Source: an uncultured Clostridium sp. (GTDB lineage Bacteria; Bacillota; Clostridia; TANB77; CAG-508). Taken from it: a stretch of 6,411 nt of DNA. Each line of letters begins with the position of its first letter. Position 1 is the first letter of the stretch. This document shows positions 1-5,342 of the stretch, piece by piece. The stretch covers positions 1-6,411 of the forward strand of contig USQS01000052.1 of assembly GCA_900556865.1 (NCBI GenBank). Direction: 5' to 3'. The notes below the pieces were generated by a model. The model was not told the DNA's origin. It ran no database searches and was given only the letters and a program-made list of their open reading frames with translations. Both the position numbers and the translations under genes were made by a program.

Positions 1-1097
1 TAGTCCATTGTGTGTCCTCCTATTATTTCGCCTGTTGTGCTATCAACAAAATAACTGTATGCTCCCTCTGTGTATCTTTTTACAACATCATCAAAGTTAT
101 CTTCGTAATTTATAACGACTACCCACGCTTTTCTTATTCTATTATCTACTTTATAATATGTTCTTTCTTCAATTGGATAATTAGGCGTTTGCATTTCTTC
201 ATAATATTTGTCTGTGTTATTTATTCTATCATAGGCATCAGCATTCATTTTTACTACCATCAATTTTGTTTTAGTGCTTTCAACCTTATTAGTTTTTATT
301 TTTTCATCTTCTTTTAATGCAATATCAATTGCTTCTTGTTCTGTTATAGTTACCTCATTATTATCAAAAGGAGTATTGTCAACTCTGAACATTTCTAAAT
401 TCATATTTTTTGACTCTATTGTTATAGCAATGTATTCGTAAGGATTATATACTTCTCCATATTTTTTATTATATGTTACTGTCATTCTAAATCCATCCCC
501 AGTTTGTGTTCCCTCATTGTTTACTGATTGAATATATGCAATTTCATATTCTCCTTCCTTATATCCAAACAATTTATAATATTTATTTGCTACTTCCTTT
601 GCTTGATCTTCTGTTATATATTTGTTTGTATCTTGAGTATTTTTATTATTATCCCATATATCAAAAAATTTACCTGTTTGTCCATCAATTGATATTTCAT
701 AATTATCTTTTGTATTAAATCTATACATTATTTTGTCAGAATCTATTTCTGCTTTATAATGGTTTGTTCCTATTATTTCAGAATTAAATCCTATTTGATT
801 TAATTTTTCTATTGCAATTTTTTTAGCTTCTTCTTCAGATATATTCTCTTTTTTGCTTTCTTCTGTAATTTCTTCAAAATTGCCAGAAGAAAATTGTATT
901 TTTTCTGGGGTTCTCCAAATAGTTTCATATACTTTTGTTCCTGCAAATACAGCACCTGTGCTTAAAATTATTCCAGCTATTGCTGTTACTACTGTTTTAA
1001 ATACACTTTTTGTTTTCTTTTCCATAACTATATCACTCTCCTCTTTAATTTTTGATATAGCAATTTTAGTTTTTATTTTATTTTTATCAAATTCCAT
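1..1097 (-). CDS. Membrane-anchored PepSY/YcdB-like protein, probable regulator of the adjacent ECF sigma factor (3' end at window edge)
   Basis: Reading from ATG at 1097 gives 365 open codons and then TA at the window edge, so the next codon is either a stop or Tyr and the gene ends at or beyond the edge. Residues 1-30 are charged and probably cytoplasmic. Residues 32-53 form one hydrophobic helix (VFKTVVTAIAGIILSTGAVF). The outside part carries three PepSY-type modules, each opening with an acidic helix: ISEEEAKKIA near 85, ITEDQAKEVA near 158 and TEQEAIDIAL near 250. The last module ends in the typical strands AWVVVINY and VDSTTGEIIGG. The start has GGAGG (1111-1107) 9 nt upstream and lies 2 nt after the sigma gene stop, so the two are translationally coupled. 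Seen: one membrane helix plus PepSY modules. Inferred: an anti-sigma or sensor role, from the pairing. An internal ATG at 1025 is a weaker alternative start. Confidence 0.82.
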   Translation of the reverse strand, partial: MEFDKNKIKTKIAISKIKEESDIVMEKKTKSVFKTVVTAIAGIILSTGAVFAGTKVYETIWRTPEKIQFSSGNFEEITEESKKENISEEEAKKIAIEKLNQIGFNSEIIGTNHYKAEIDSDKIMYRFNTKDNYEISIDGQTGKFFDIWDNNKNTQDTNKYITEDQAKEVANKYYKLFGYKEGEYEIAYIQSVNNEGTQTGDGFRMTVTYNKKYGEVYNPYEYIAITIESKNMNLEMFRVDNTPFDNNEVTITEQEAIDIALKEDEKIKTNKVESTKTKLMVVKMNADAYDRINNTDKYYEEMQTPNYPIEERTYYKVDNRIRKAWVVVINYEDNFDDVVKRYTEGAYSYFVDSTTGEIIGGHTMD

Positions 1098-1099
1098 TT

Positions 1100-1636
1100 C
1101 TAAATTCCTCCATGATTTAATTCATTCTTTATTTTCTTTCGTATTCTATGTAATCTTGTCTTTACATTTAATTCAGAAATATTTAGTCTTTTTGCTATAT
1201 CTTTAATTGATATAGCCGAATAATAAAATAAATTTACAATTTCAATATCAATATCTTTCAATCCTTTGATTTTTTGCTCTATATCAAAAATTAATTCTCT
1301 ATCATTTTCATACATATTTATGTTATTTAATGAAACATTTTCAAAATCGTCAATATCATAAACAATTTTTAATTTTCTATATTTTTCTTTTATTAAATTT
1401 CTAGTTATTCCTGCTAAATATGAATTTAAAGATACATTTATGTTTAATCTATTTCTATTTTTCCATAATATAAAAAACGTGTCTGAAAAAATTTCTTCTT
1501 TGTCTTCAAATGAAACTACATCATTTGTTCCATTATTTATTATGGTAGTTATATATGGTGTAAAATCTTCTATTATTCTATCCATATCAAATTCATTATT
1601 TTTATAATAATACTCTAATTGCTTTAAATCTTTCAA
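1100..1636 (-). CDS. ECF-type RNA polymerase sigma factor
   Basis: This is a small sigma-70 family protein with only regions 2 and 4. Region 2 covers roughly the first half: a helix beginning MDRIIEDF, then EEIFSDTFFILWKNRN as the core-binding and -10-recognition helices, then SYLAGITRNLIKEKYRK. Region 4 near the C-terminus has LKDIDIEIVNLFYYSAISIKD followed by the helix-turn-helix IAKRLNISELNVKTRLHRI, which reads the -35 element. The frame is open from ATG 1660, but that ATG has no Shine-Dalgarno and lies only a few bases from the predicted transcription start. TTG at 1636 has AAGGAG (1650-1645) 8 nt upstream, giving 178 aa, and is preferred. The stop TAG lies 2 nt before the PepSY gene, so the two form an operon. 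The likely role is stress- or envelope-responsive transcription with autoregulation; the target genes are unknown. Confidence 0.9.
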   Translation of the reverse strand: MKDLKQLEYYYKNNEFDMDRIIEDFTPYITTIINNGTNDVVSFEDKEEIFSDTFFILWKNRNRLNINVSLNSYLAGITRNLIKEKYRKLKIVYDIDDFENVSLNNINMYENDRELIFDIEQKIKGLKDIDIEIVNLFYYSAISIKDIAKRLNISELNVKTRLHRIRKKIKNELNHGGI

Positions 1637-1670
1637 CTCAAAAACTCCTTTATAAGACATCTTACATTTA

Positions 1671-1701
1671 TATAGTGTATCCCAATTAACAAAAGGTTAC
1701 A
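1671..1701 (-). promoter_or_regulatory. Candidate ECF-type autoregulated promoter of the sigma-factor operon
   Basis: On the minus strand TGTAACC (1701-1695) is followed after 14 nt by ATACACTATA (1680-1671). An AAC-containing -35 element is typical of promoters read by ECF sigma factors, and no good SigA pair is seen here. Transcription would begin near 1665, leaving a leader of about 30 nt before the TTG start at 1636. The -10 assignment is weak. Autoregulation is inferred from position. Confidence 0.45.
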
Positions 1702-1790
1702 CTTTTATATCATTTTTTTAGAACAAAAGGGGCATAACTAAAATTATTTAACTTTTTAATACCATGTATGGTCTGTCTTTTTTCTCGCGT

Positions 1791-1811
1791 GAAATTTGCA
1801 AAGCAAATTTC
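1791..1811. repeat. Perfect 9-bp inverted repeat with 3-nt loop
   Basis: GAAATTTGC and GCAAATTTC flank an AAA loop. The hairpin stands alone in the gap between the sigma promoter and the terminator of the upstream gene. It has no T-tract directly next to it on either strand (a T-run lies at 1778-1783 with CTCGCGT in between). It could be an interspersed palindromic element or a transcript-end hairpin. No second copy is present in the window. Confidence 0.5.
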
Positions 1812-1857
1812 TGTGTATTGTTATTTTTATATTATAGGATGTTTGAAGAACTTTCCT

Positions 1858-1903
1858 AATATAAAAAATTAGGTACTTACTATTTTTAGTAACCACCTAA
1901 TTT
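1858..1903 (-). terminator. Rho-independent terminator of the riboswitch-controlled gene
   Basis: On the minus strand AAATTAGGT (1903-1895) pairs with ACCTAATTT (1874-1866). An inner stem TTACTA/TAGTAA adds further pairs, and TTTTTTAT follows the stem. It begins 16 nt after the stop of the 1919-2569 gene. Confidence 0.85.
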
Positions 1904-1918
1904 CTAATTATTTGTATT

Positions 1919-2569
1919 TTATTCATCTAAAGAATATTGACTTACATCAGGTTCTACAAATATAGAATCATCTACATTATCAAATTTATACTCTTTTTCC
2001 ATCATCATGTTATCCCCTATTGCTTTTACATATAGTCCTGTATCTTTTTCTATATATACTTTTGAGCCTTTTTCTGTTAATGATGTTGTTGATAAAAATC
2101 CTTTTACTTCATAACATTGTTTGCCATTACATTCTGTTGATTTTATTTTTGCTGTTATACTACTTAAAAAGGTTTGCCATTTGCTATCTGTTTCTAAAAA
2201 GTTGTATATGTTTACTTCCATAAAGGCTGTATTATTGTTTAATTTTACTTTTTTTCCTTCTTCACTGTCCCAAAATGTGTCTACTCTTTCTCCATTATTG
2301 TAGTTTGTCATTTTGGCTATTTTTCCTTCAAAGTCTCTTTCTAATTTCAAAACTTCTTTTTTGTCTTTTTTGTAATATTCAATTGTTACCTTCATTCCAT
2401 TTTCTGTTGATATAGATTTAGTGTAATAATTTGTACTTTCTGTGTATTTTGATACTTTGTTTTGTAAATTTGTTATTATAATGTAATTTCTGATTGTGTG
2501 GATTAATACTATTACGATTATTATTAAAAGTACTATTCCAATAATTTTTAAAATTTTCTTTTTGTTCAT
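1919..2569 (-). CDS. Membrane-anchored extracytoplasmic protein of unknown function under riboswitch control
   Basis: The product is 216 aa. Residues 1-5 are basic and residues 8-27 form a strongly hydrophobic helix, so this is an uncleaved anchor or signal sequence with the rest outside the cell. The outside part is rich in beta-type stretches with a general likeness to LolA/RseB-type lipoprotein-carrier folds (a pattern such as KVYIEKDTGLYVKAI near 170 and a closing FVEPDVSQY near 204-212); this is a resemblance only. Two cysteines at 147 and 152 could form a disulfide. GTG at 2578 is in frame, but it overlaps the Shine-Dalgarno AAGGAG (2583-2578), so ATG 2569, 8 nt downstream, is taken as the start. 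The leader carries a GEMM-I riboswitch and the gene ends at a strong terminator, so it is a single-gene unit. I do not recognise the family with certainty. Confidence 0.85.
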   Translation of the reverse strand: MNKKKILKIIGIVLLIIIVIVLIHTIRNYIIITNLQNKVSKYTESTNYYTKSISTENGMKVTIEYYKKDKKEVLKLERDFEGKIAKMTNYNNGERVDTFWDSEEGKKVKLNNNTAFMEVNIYNFLETDSKWQTFLSSITAKIKSTECNGKQCYEVKGFLSTTSLTEKGSKVYIEKDTGLYVKAIGDNMMMEKEYKFDNVDDSIFVEPDVSQYSLDE

Positions 2570-2589
2570 AAAAATCACTCCTTTTCCTA

Positions 2590-2678
2590 TGTGCAGTCTA
2601 GCTATCTTGAGTTTAAAAAACTTTTAGACCTTTGACTTTGCGTCATAAACTTTCGTTTACTTTGCTTTTTTACAATAT
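2590..2678 (-). promoter_or_regulatory. GEMM-I cyclic-dinucleotide riboswitch (c-di-GMP-I class, A20 variant)
   Basis: On the minus strand GCAAA (2665-2661) is followed by a 6-bp stem GTAAAC/GTTTAT closed by a GAAA tetraloop, then GACGCAAAG. Next come AAAGGTCTAAA, an apical hairpin AGTTT-TTT-AAACT, and AAGATAGC. AGTC pairs with GACT near 2594-2597. Order, spacing and conserved loops match the Vibrio cholerae Vc2 aptamer: the GCAAA-to-GACGCAAAG distance is identical, and AGCC/GGUU in Vc2 covaries to AGUC/GACU here. The base equal to Vc2 C92 is still C, but the base equal to G20 is A. P1 can form between UAUUGU and ACAUA, and its 3' strand runs up to the Shine-Dalgarno with no terminator hairpin, so control of translation initiation is inferred. 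Confidence 0.88.
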
Positions 2679-2686
2679 ATACCTTT

Positions 2687-2715
2687 ATTTTAGCATATTT
2701 CAAGCTTTTTTTCAA
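2687..2715 (-). promoter_or_regulatory. SigA-type promoter for the riboswitch-controlled gene
   Basis: TTGAAA (2715-2710), a 17-nt spacer and TAAAAT (2692-2687), with TGC directly before the -10 giving an extended -10 element. Predicted start near 2680, at the 5' edge of the riboswitch aptamer. It lies just downstream of the dgkA stop. Confidence 0.75.
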
Positions 2716-2724
2716 ATTTAGATT

Positions 2725-3105
2725 TTATCTTAATATTTTAGGTACAAATACTATTAATCCAACTCCTGCCGCATCAATTGCTAATACTAATACTCCTCCA
2801 GCAGAAATGTCTTTAATAAGTTTAGCCTTTTCATTTTTATATGGCATTACCATATCAACAATGTTTTCAATAGCAGTGTTAAAAAGTTCTCCGCTAATTA
2901 CAATTGCAAAACATAATATGCATAAAGCCCACTCATATTTATTAATTTTAAAAAGAATTCCTGCAATAATAACCAAAATCATTATAGAAAAATGTATTTT
3001 CATATTTCTTTCAGTTTTAAATGAGGCACAAACGCCTTGAATTGCATATTTAAAACTATTAATTATTTTTTTTGATTTTACTTTAAACCTTTCTTTGTTT
3101 TCCAT
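2725..3105 (-). CDS. dgkA: Undecaprenol kinase / diacylglycerol kinase, DgkA family
   Basis: A small integral membrane kinase. In Gram-positive bacteria this family phosphorylates undecaprenol to recycle the lipid carrier for peptidoglycan and wall polymers; E. coli DgkA instead acts on diacylglycerol. Residues (126-aa form): ASFKTERNMKIH near 27-38, hydrophobic helices about 41-58, 60-72 and 102-122, the signature SGELFNTAIENIVD at 71-84 with the catalytic and metal-binding Glu positions (E73, E80), and KDISAGGV at 98-105. Length and motif order match Bacillus DgkA. The frame is open from ATG 3117, but GGA lies directly against that codon. ATG 3105, with the same GGA 12 nt upstream, is a better though not ideal start. 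It follows the small membrane protein gene by 46 nt and probably shares its promoter. No convincing terminator follows it, so some readthrough into the riboswitch gene is possible. Confidence 0.93.
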   Translation of the reverse strand: MENKERFKVKSKKIINSFKYAIQGVCASFKTERNMKIHFSIMILVIIAGILFKINKYEWALCILCFAIVISGELFNTAIENIVDMVMPYKNEKAKLIKDISAGGVLVLAIDAAGVGLIVFVPKILR

Positions 3106-3151
3106 TTCTACTTTCATTCCTTTCTAAAGGCATATTTGTAAATCAATATTA

Positions 3152-3346
3152 TTATTTATCTGATTTTGATATATAAATAAATGTCAATATAATTCCTACC
3201 AAATTAGTTCCAATTGATAATCCCAATAATAGCCCTTTTGAAAAATCTCCAAAAGAACTTGTTTCATTACCAGTAAAAAATATATATGCTAAATACAATA
3301 GGTTTCCTAATATTATTAATGATATTCCTGTTTTTAATTTATCCAT
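3152..3346 (-). CDS. Small two-helix membrane protein, unknown function
   Basis: The product is 64 aa with two predicted membrane helices, roughly residues 5-24 and 37-58, joined by a polar loop (TGNETSSFGDFSKG) and ending in a short basic/acidic tail (SKSDK). The frame is open upstream to 3394, but GGAGGG (3358-3353) sits 6 nt before ATG 3346, and the upstream residues would overlap the predicted transcription start, so 3346 is chosen. It is the first gene of a likely two-gene unit with dgkA, behind an extended -10 promoter. I do not recognise the family. A link to lipid or envelope metabolism is only suggested by its neighbour. Confidence 0.72.
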   Translation of the reverse strand: MDKLKTGISLIILGNLLYLAYIFFTGNETSSFGDFSKGLLLGLSIGTNLVGIILTFIYISKSDK

Positions 3347-3398
3347 AACAATCCCTCCAATTTTATATTTTGTTGTTACAATCTTTATTGTCACAACA

Positions 3399-3427
3399 AT
3401 TATAGCATTTAATATTAATTAACGCAA
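3399..3427 (-). promoter_or_regulatory. SigA-type extended -10 promoter for the small membrane protein and dgkA
   Basis: TATAAT (3404-3399) preceded by TGC, a 17-nt spacer and a weak -35 TTGCGT (3427-3422). Predicted start near 3392, about 45 nt before the ATG at 3346. The rest of the gap up to the spoVS terminator shows only an imperfect 8-bp inverted repeat (3455-3481). Confidence 0.7.
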
Positions 3428-3483
3428 CTAATTTTAATACTTATTCTCATATCAATTGTAACGTTTGGTTCAAGTTGCAATAC

Positions 3484-3516
3484 AAAAAAACCTAAAATAT
3501 TATATACTTTAGGTTT
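3484..3516 (-). terminator. Rho-independent terminator after spoVS
   Basis: On the minus strand AAACCTAAA (3516-3508) pairs with TTTAGGTTT (3496-3488) over an AT-rich 11-nt loop, and more T residues follow (seven in total at 3490-3484). It lies 54 nt after the spoVS stop. The plus strand has only a broken T-run after the stem (CTTATTT), so action in the other direction would be weaker. Confidence 0.85.
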
Positions 3517-3569
3517 CTTATTTACAATTCATTTTATAAAATTAGTTTTTTACTCTTGGCTAATATTCA

Positions 3570-3833
3570 TTATTTACGCGATTCAACAATAAGTTTTATT
3601 CCTGTTCTATCCTCTCCTTCTACCTCAACTTCTGCAAATGCTGGTATACATACTAAATCAACTCCAGCTGGTGCTACAAACCCTCTAGCTATCGCTACTG
3701 CCTTTACTGCTTGATTTAACGCTCCTGCTCCAATTGCTTGCATTTCTGCTCTTTGTGATTCCTTTATCAAACCTGCAATAGCTCCTGCTACAGAATTAGG
3801 GTTTGATTTTGATGAAATTTTTAGAATTTCCAT
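3570..3833 (-). CDS. spoVS: Stage V sporulation protein S
   Basis: The product is 87 aa, the standard length, and nearly identical in pattern to Bacillus SpoVS. It has MEILK at the start, the block SNPNSVAGAIAGLIKE at 10-25, the highly conserved core AIGAGALNQAVKAVAIARGF at 33-52, then VAPAGVDLVCIPAFAEV and a C-terminal GEDRTGIKLIVESRK. The fold is a small Alba-like nucleic-acid-binding type. In Bacillus it is needed for normal progress through stage V of sporulation and affects septation; the molecular role is unsettled. AGGAGG lies 9 nt before the ATG. It has its own SigA-like promoter (3916-3888), tandem Spo0A-box-like heptamers further upstream and a terminator, so it can be expressed separately from dpaA. 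Confidence 0.97.
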   Translation of the reverse strand: MEILKISSKSNPNSVAGAIAGLIKESQRAEMQAIGAGALNQAVKAVAIARGFVAPAGVDLVCIPAFAEVEVEGEDRTGIKLIVESRK

Positions 3834-3887
3834 TTTCTTTTGCCTCCTATACTTTTATTTTTTTTGTTGCAACTTTTTACATCTTTT

Positions 3888-3916
3888 ATTTTACAACTTT
3901 TAAATAACTTTGTCTA
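3888..3916 (-). promoter_or_regulatory. SigA-type promoter of spoVS
   Basis: TAGACA (3916-3911), a 17-nt spacer and TAAAAT (3893-3888), each hexamer one mismatch from consensus. Predicted start near 3881, about 48 nt before the ATG. No SigH-type AGGAWWT/GAAT pair was found, although SigH drives spoVS in B. subtilis. Confidence 0.72.
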
Positions 3917-3923
3917 TACTTTT

Positions 3924-3940
3924 TTGGAAAATTTTTCCAA
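3924..3940. repeat. 17-bp perfect palindrome just upstream of the spoVS -35
   Basis: TTGGAAAA and TTTTCCAA flank one central base. The centre lies about 50 bp before the predicted transcription start, where an activator or repressor could bind. On the minus strand it is followed by A residues, so it is not a terminator for dpaA. On the plus strand it is followed by TTTTT, but no plus-strand gene exists to end there. Confidence 0.5.
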
Positions 3941-3955
3941 TTTTTCATCGCGTTT

Positions 3956-3972
3956 TTCGACATTTTTCTACA
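3956..3972 (-). promoter_or_regulatory. Tandem Spo0A-box-like heptamers upstream of spoVS
   Basis: On the minus strand TGTCGAA (3962-3956) matches the 0A box TGNCGAA exactly. TGTAGAA (3972-3966), one mismatch, lies exactly 10 bp upstream in the same direction, which is the head-to-tail one-turn spacing used by Spo0A dimers. The pair sits about 75-90 bp before the predicted start and overlaps the restored stop codon of dpaA. Function is inferred from motif and context. Confidence 0.5.
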
Positions 3973-4838
3973 TTTTCGCTATTATATTATAAATTGTTTC
4001 TTTTATATATTTTGCAGATGTAATTGGTGCAACCTTTCCGTGGCAAAGCCAAAGCCCACACAAATTTTATTCCCATATTTATTGCGACTTTGCTTTCAAT
4101 TCCTCCAGGTTGAGAGGCTAAATCAATTAATAAAACATCTGAATTCATATGTTTCAATTCTCTTTCTTTAATAATTGTTTGAGGTACAGTATTAATAATA
4201 ATATCAAAATCTTTTAAGTCATACAACATATTATTTATATCCAAACTATTATATCCATATGCTTCTATCCAAGCTAAATCTGTTATTTTTCTTGCAGCAA
4301 CTGTAACTTTTGCTGATAAATTATTAAATTTAGCTGCAACAATTTTAGCAACTCTTCCAAAGCCTAATACTAAAACATTAGCTCCTTGTAAAATTTTACC
4401 TGTATTTTTTATAGCTACTTCTATAGTTCCTTCTGCTGTAGCAATAGTATTTAAAACTGCTAATTCTTCTCTTTTCATAATATCTATAACATCTAAATAT
4501 TTTTCTTTTAACTTTTTTAAGTTTTCATTGTTAATACTTCCTGCAAAAAAGGTTTTAGTTTTATTATTTTTTAAAAGCTCTTCTATTGGTATTTTTTCCT
4601 CACTAAAAGAGCAATTAATATTTACTCCATCACTTGTAAAAGGTACAGGTGCAACAATAAATTCTGATTTTTCTATTGCTAGATTTAAGTTTCTACATTT
4701 TTCAATATAGTTGTTTTCTACTATTTCTTCAGATTTTTCCTGACCATATGAGTAAACTTTGTTTTCATCTTCAGCAAGCATTTCAGCTAATTTTATACTT
4801 CTTAAGTCTCCACCCAAAACTAGAAATTTATTTTTCAT
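3968..4838 (-). CDS. dpaA: Dipicolinate synthase subunit A, interrupted by one +1 frameshift at CGG-A
   Basis: DpaA (SpoVFA) is the dehydrogenase-like subunit that makes dipicolinic acid from a lysine-pathway intermediate in the mother cell. It has an N-terminal domain beginning FLVLGGDLRSIKLAEML, and a Rossmann dinucleotide-binding turn VLVLGFGRVAKIVAAKF near 155-171 with the conserved ARK stretch after it. The conserved DIIINTVP and LLIDLASQPGG segments follow. The unshifted frame ends at 3987 after an unrelated tail. A +1 shift at CCA CGG A (4043-4037) continues as GKVAPITSAKYIKETIYNII, the family C-terminus, to TAG at 3968, giving 289 aa. The total of 871 nt is 290 codons plus one base. 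AGGAGG lies 6 nt before the ATG. dpaB, usually next to dpaA, is not in the window; spoVS follows instead. Confidence 0.92.
4037..4043 (-). other. Putative +1 frameshift site in dpaA (CCA CGG A)
   Basis: The zero frame reads Leu-Pro-CGG-AAA. Moving one base forward gives Leu-Pro-GGA-AAG (Gly-Lys), which matches the DpaA family C-terminus. Without the shift translation runs 17 more codons and stops at 3987. The base in excess is the C of CGG. Confidence 0.85.
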
Positions 4839-4848
4839 ACATATCCTC

Positions 4849-4871
4849 CTAATATAATATTATTATATTAG
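4849..4871. repeat. 23-bp perfect AT-rich palindrome overlapping the dpaA Shine-Dalgarno
   Basis: CTAATATAATA and its exact reverse complement flank one central base. On the minus strand the 3' arm ends in TTAG, whose AG begins the AGGAGG ribosome binding site of dpaA. It may be an operator or an RNA hairpin that partly hides the binding site. No clear promoter was recognised in the 64-nt mrnC-dpaA gap. Confidence 0.65.
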
Positions 4872-4902
4872 TAATTTTATTTTTTAAACAGAAAAATGTG
4901 AC

Positions 4903-5316
4903 TTAATTTTTTTCTAAAATATACTTTTCTACAAGCTCTTTTATTCTTTCATATTTTTTTGTAAGATATAAATAACCAATTAAAGCCTCAAATGCAGTTG
5001 AATACATATATTCATGGACATTAGCATTTTTAGGCAAATGATGATTATTTGCATTTCTTCCTCTTCTTACAATATCTTTTTCTTCATCTGTTAATTGTTC
5101 ATAAAATTTATTTAAAAAATTTGCTTGTGCACTTGCTTTTACATAATTAATAGCTTCTATATGCAATTTATGTGGATTTAATTTTGTAGTATCTACTAAA
5201 TATGTTCTAATATAAAGTTCATATATTGCGTCTCCTACATATGCCCATACAAGTGGAGATAATTGGTTTATTTCTTCTTGGCTCTTATTTATTTTTATAA
5301 ATTCTTCTATATTCAA
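4903..5316 (-). CDS. mrnC: Mini-ribonuclease III
   Basis: The product is 137 aa: an RNase III catalytic domain without the double-stranded RNA-binding domain. In Bacillus it matures the ends of 23S rRNA in 50S precursors. Visible motifs are SPLVWAYVGDAIYELYIR at 20-37 with the metal-binding Asp 29, the NPHKLH stretch near 47-52, RRGRNANNHHLPKNA near 84-98, and STAFEALIGYLYL at 106-118 with Glu 110. The start is TTG 5316, with GGAGG 9 nt upstream. No in-frame ATG precedes it; a nearby ATG (5324) is in another frame and stops after three codons. It follows rbgA by 26 nt and precedes dpaA by 64 nt. Pairing with rbgA makes sense, because both act on the large ribosomal subunit precursor. Confidence 0.95.
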   Translation of the reverse strand: MNIEEFIKINKSQEEINQLSPLVWAYVGDAIYELYIRTYLVDTTKLNPHKLHIEAINYVKASAQANFLNKFYEQLTDEEKDIVRRGRNANNHHLPKNANVHEYMYSTAFEALIGYLYLTKKYERIKELVEKYILEKN

Positions 5317-5342
5317 AATTTCATTTCCTCCATAATCTCTTT

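Noticed and set aside
853..1206. Plus-strand open frame of about 117 codons, and similar plus-strand frames at 12-317, 506-718, 2020-2223, 5263-5577 and 5838-6203
   Set aside because: They lie opposite well-supported minus-strand genes, have Phe/Ile/Ser-rich low-complexity products typical of antisense readings in AT-rich DNA, and no convincing ribosome binding sites or families.
2578..2578. GTG at 2578 as the start of the riboswitch-controlled gene
   Set aside because: It overlaps the last base of the Shine-Dalgarno AAGGAG, leaving no spacing. ATG 2569 has an 8-nt spacing.
3455..3481. Inverted repeat ATTGTAAC/GTTGCAAT as an operator or riboswitch
   Set aside because: One mismatch in 8-bp arms with an 11-nt loop, no conserved riboswitch core nearby, and it is upstream of the promoter. 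It could be chance in AT-rich DNA.
3924..3940. Terminator for dpaA
   Set aside because: On the transcribed strand the palindrome is followed by A residues, not T residues, and it sits against the spoVS -35 element.
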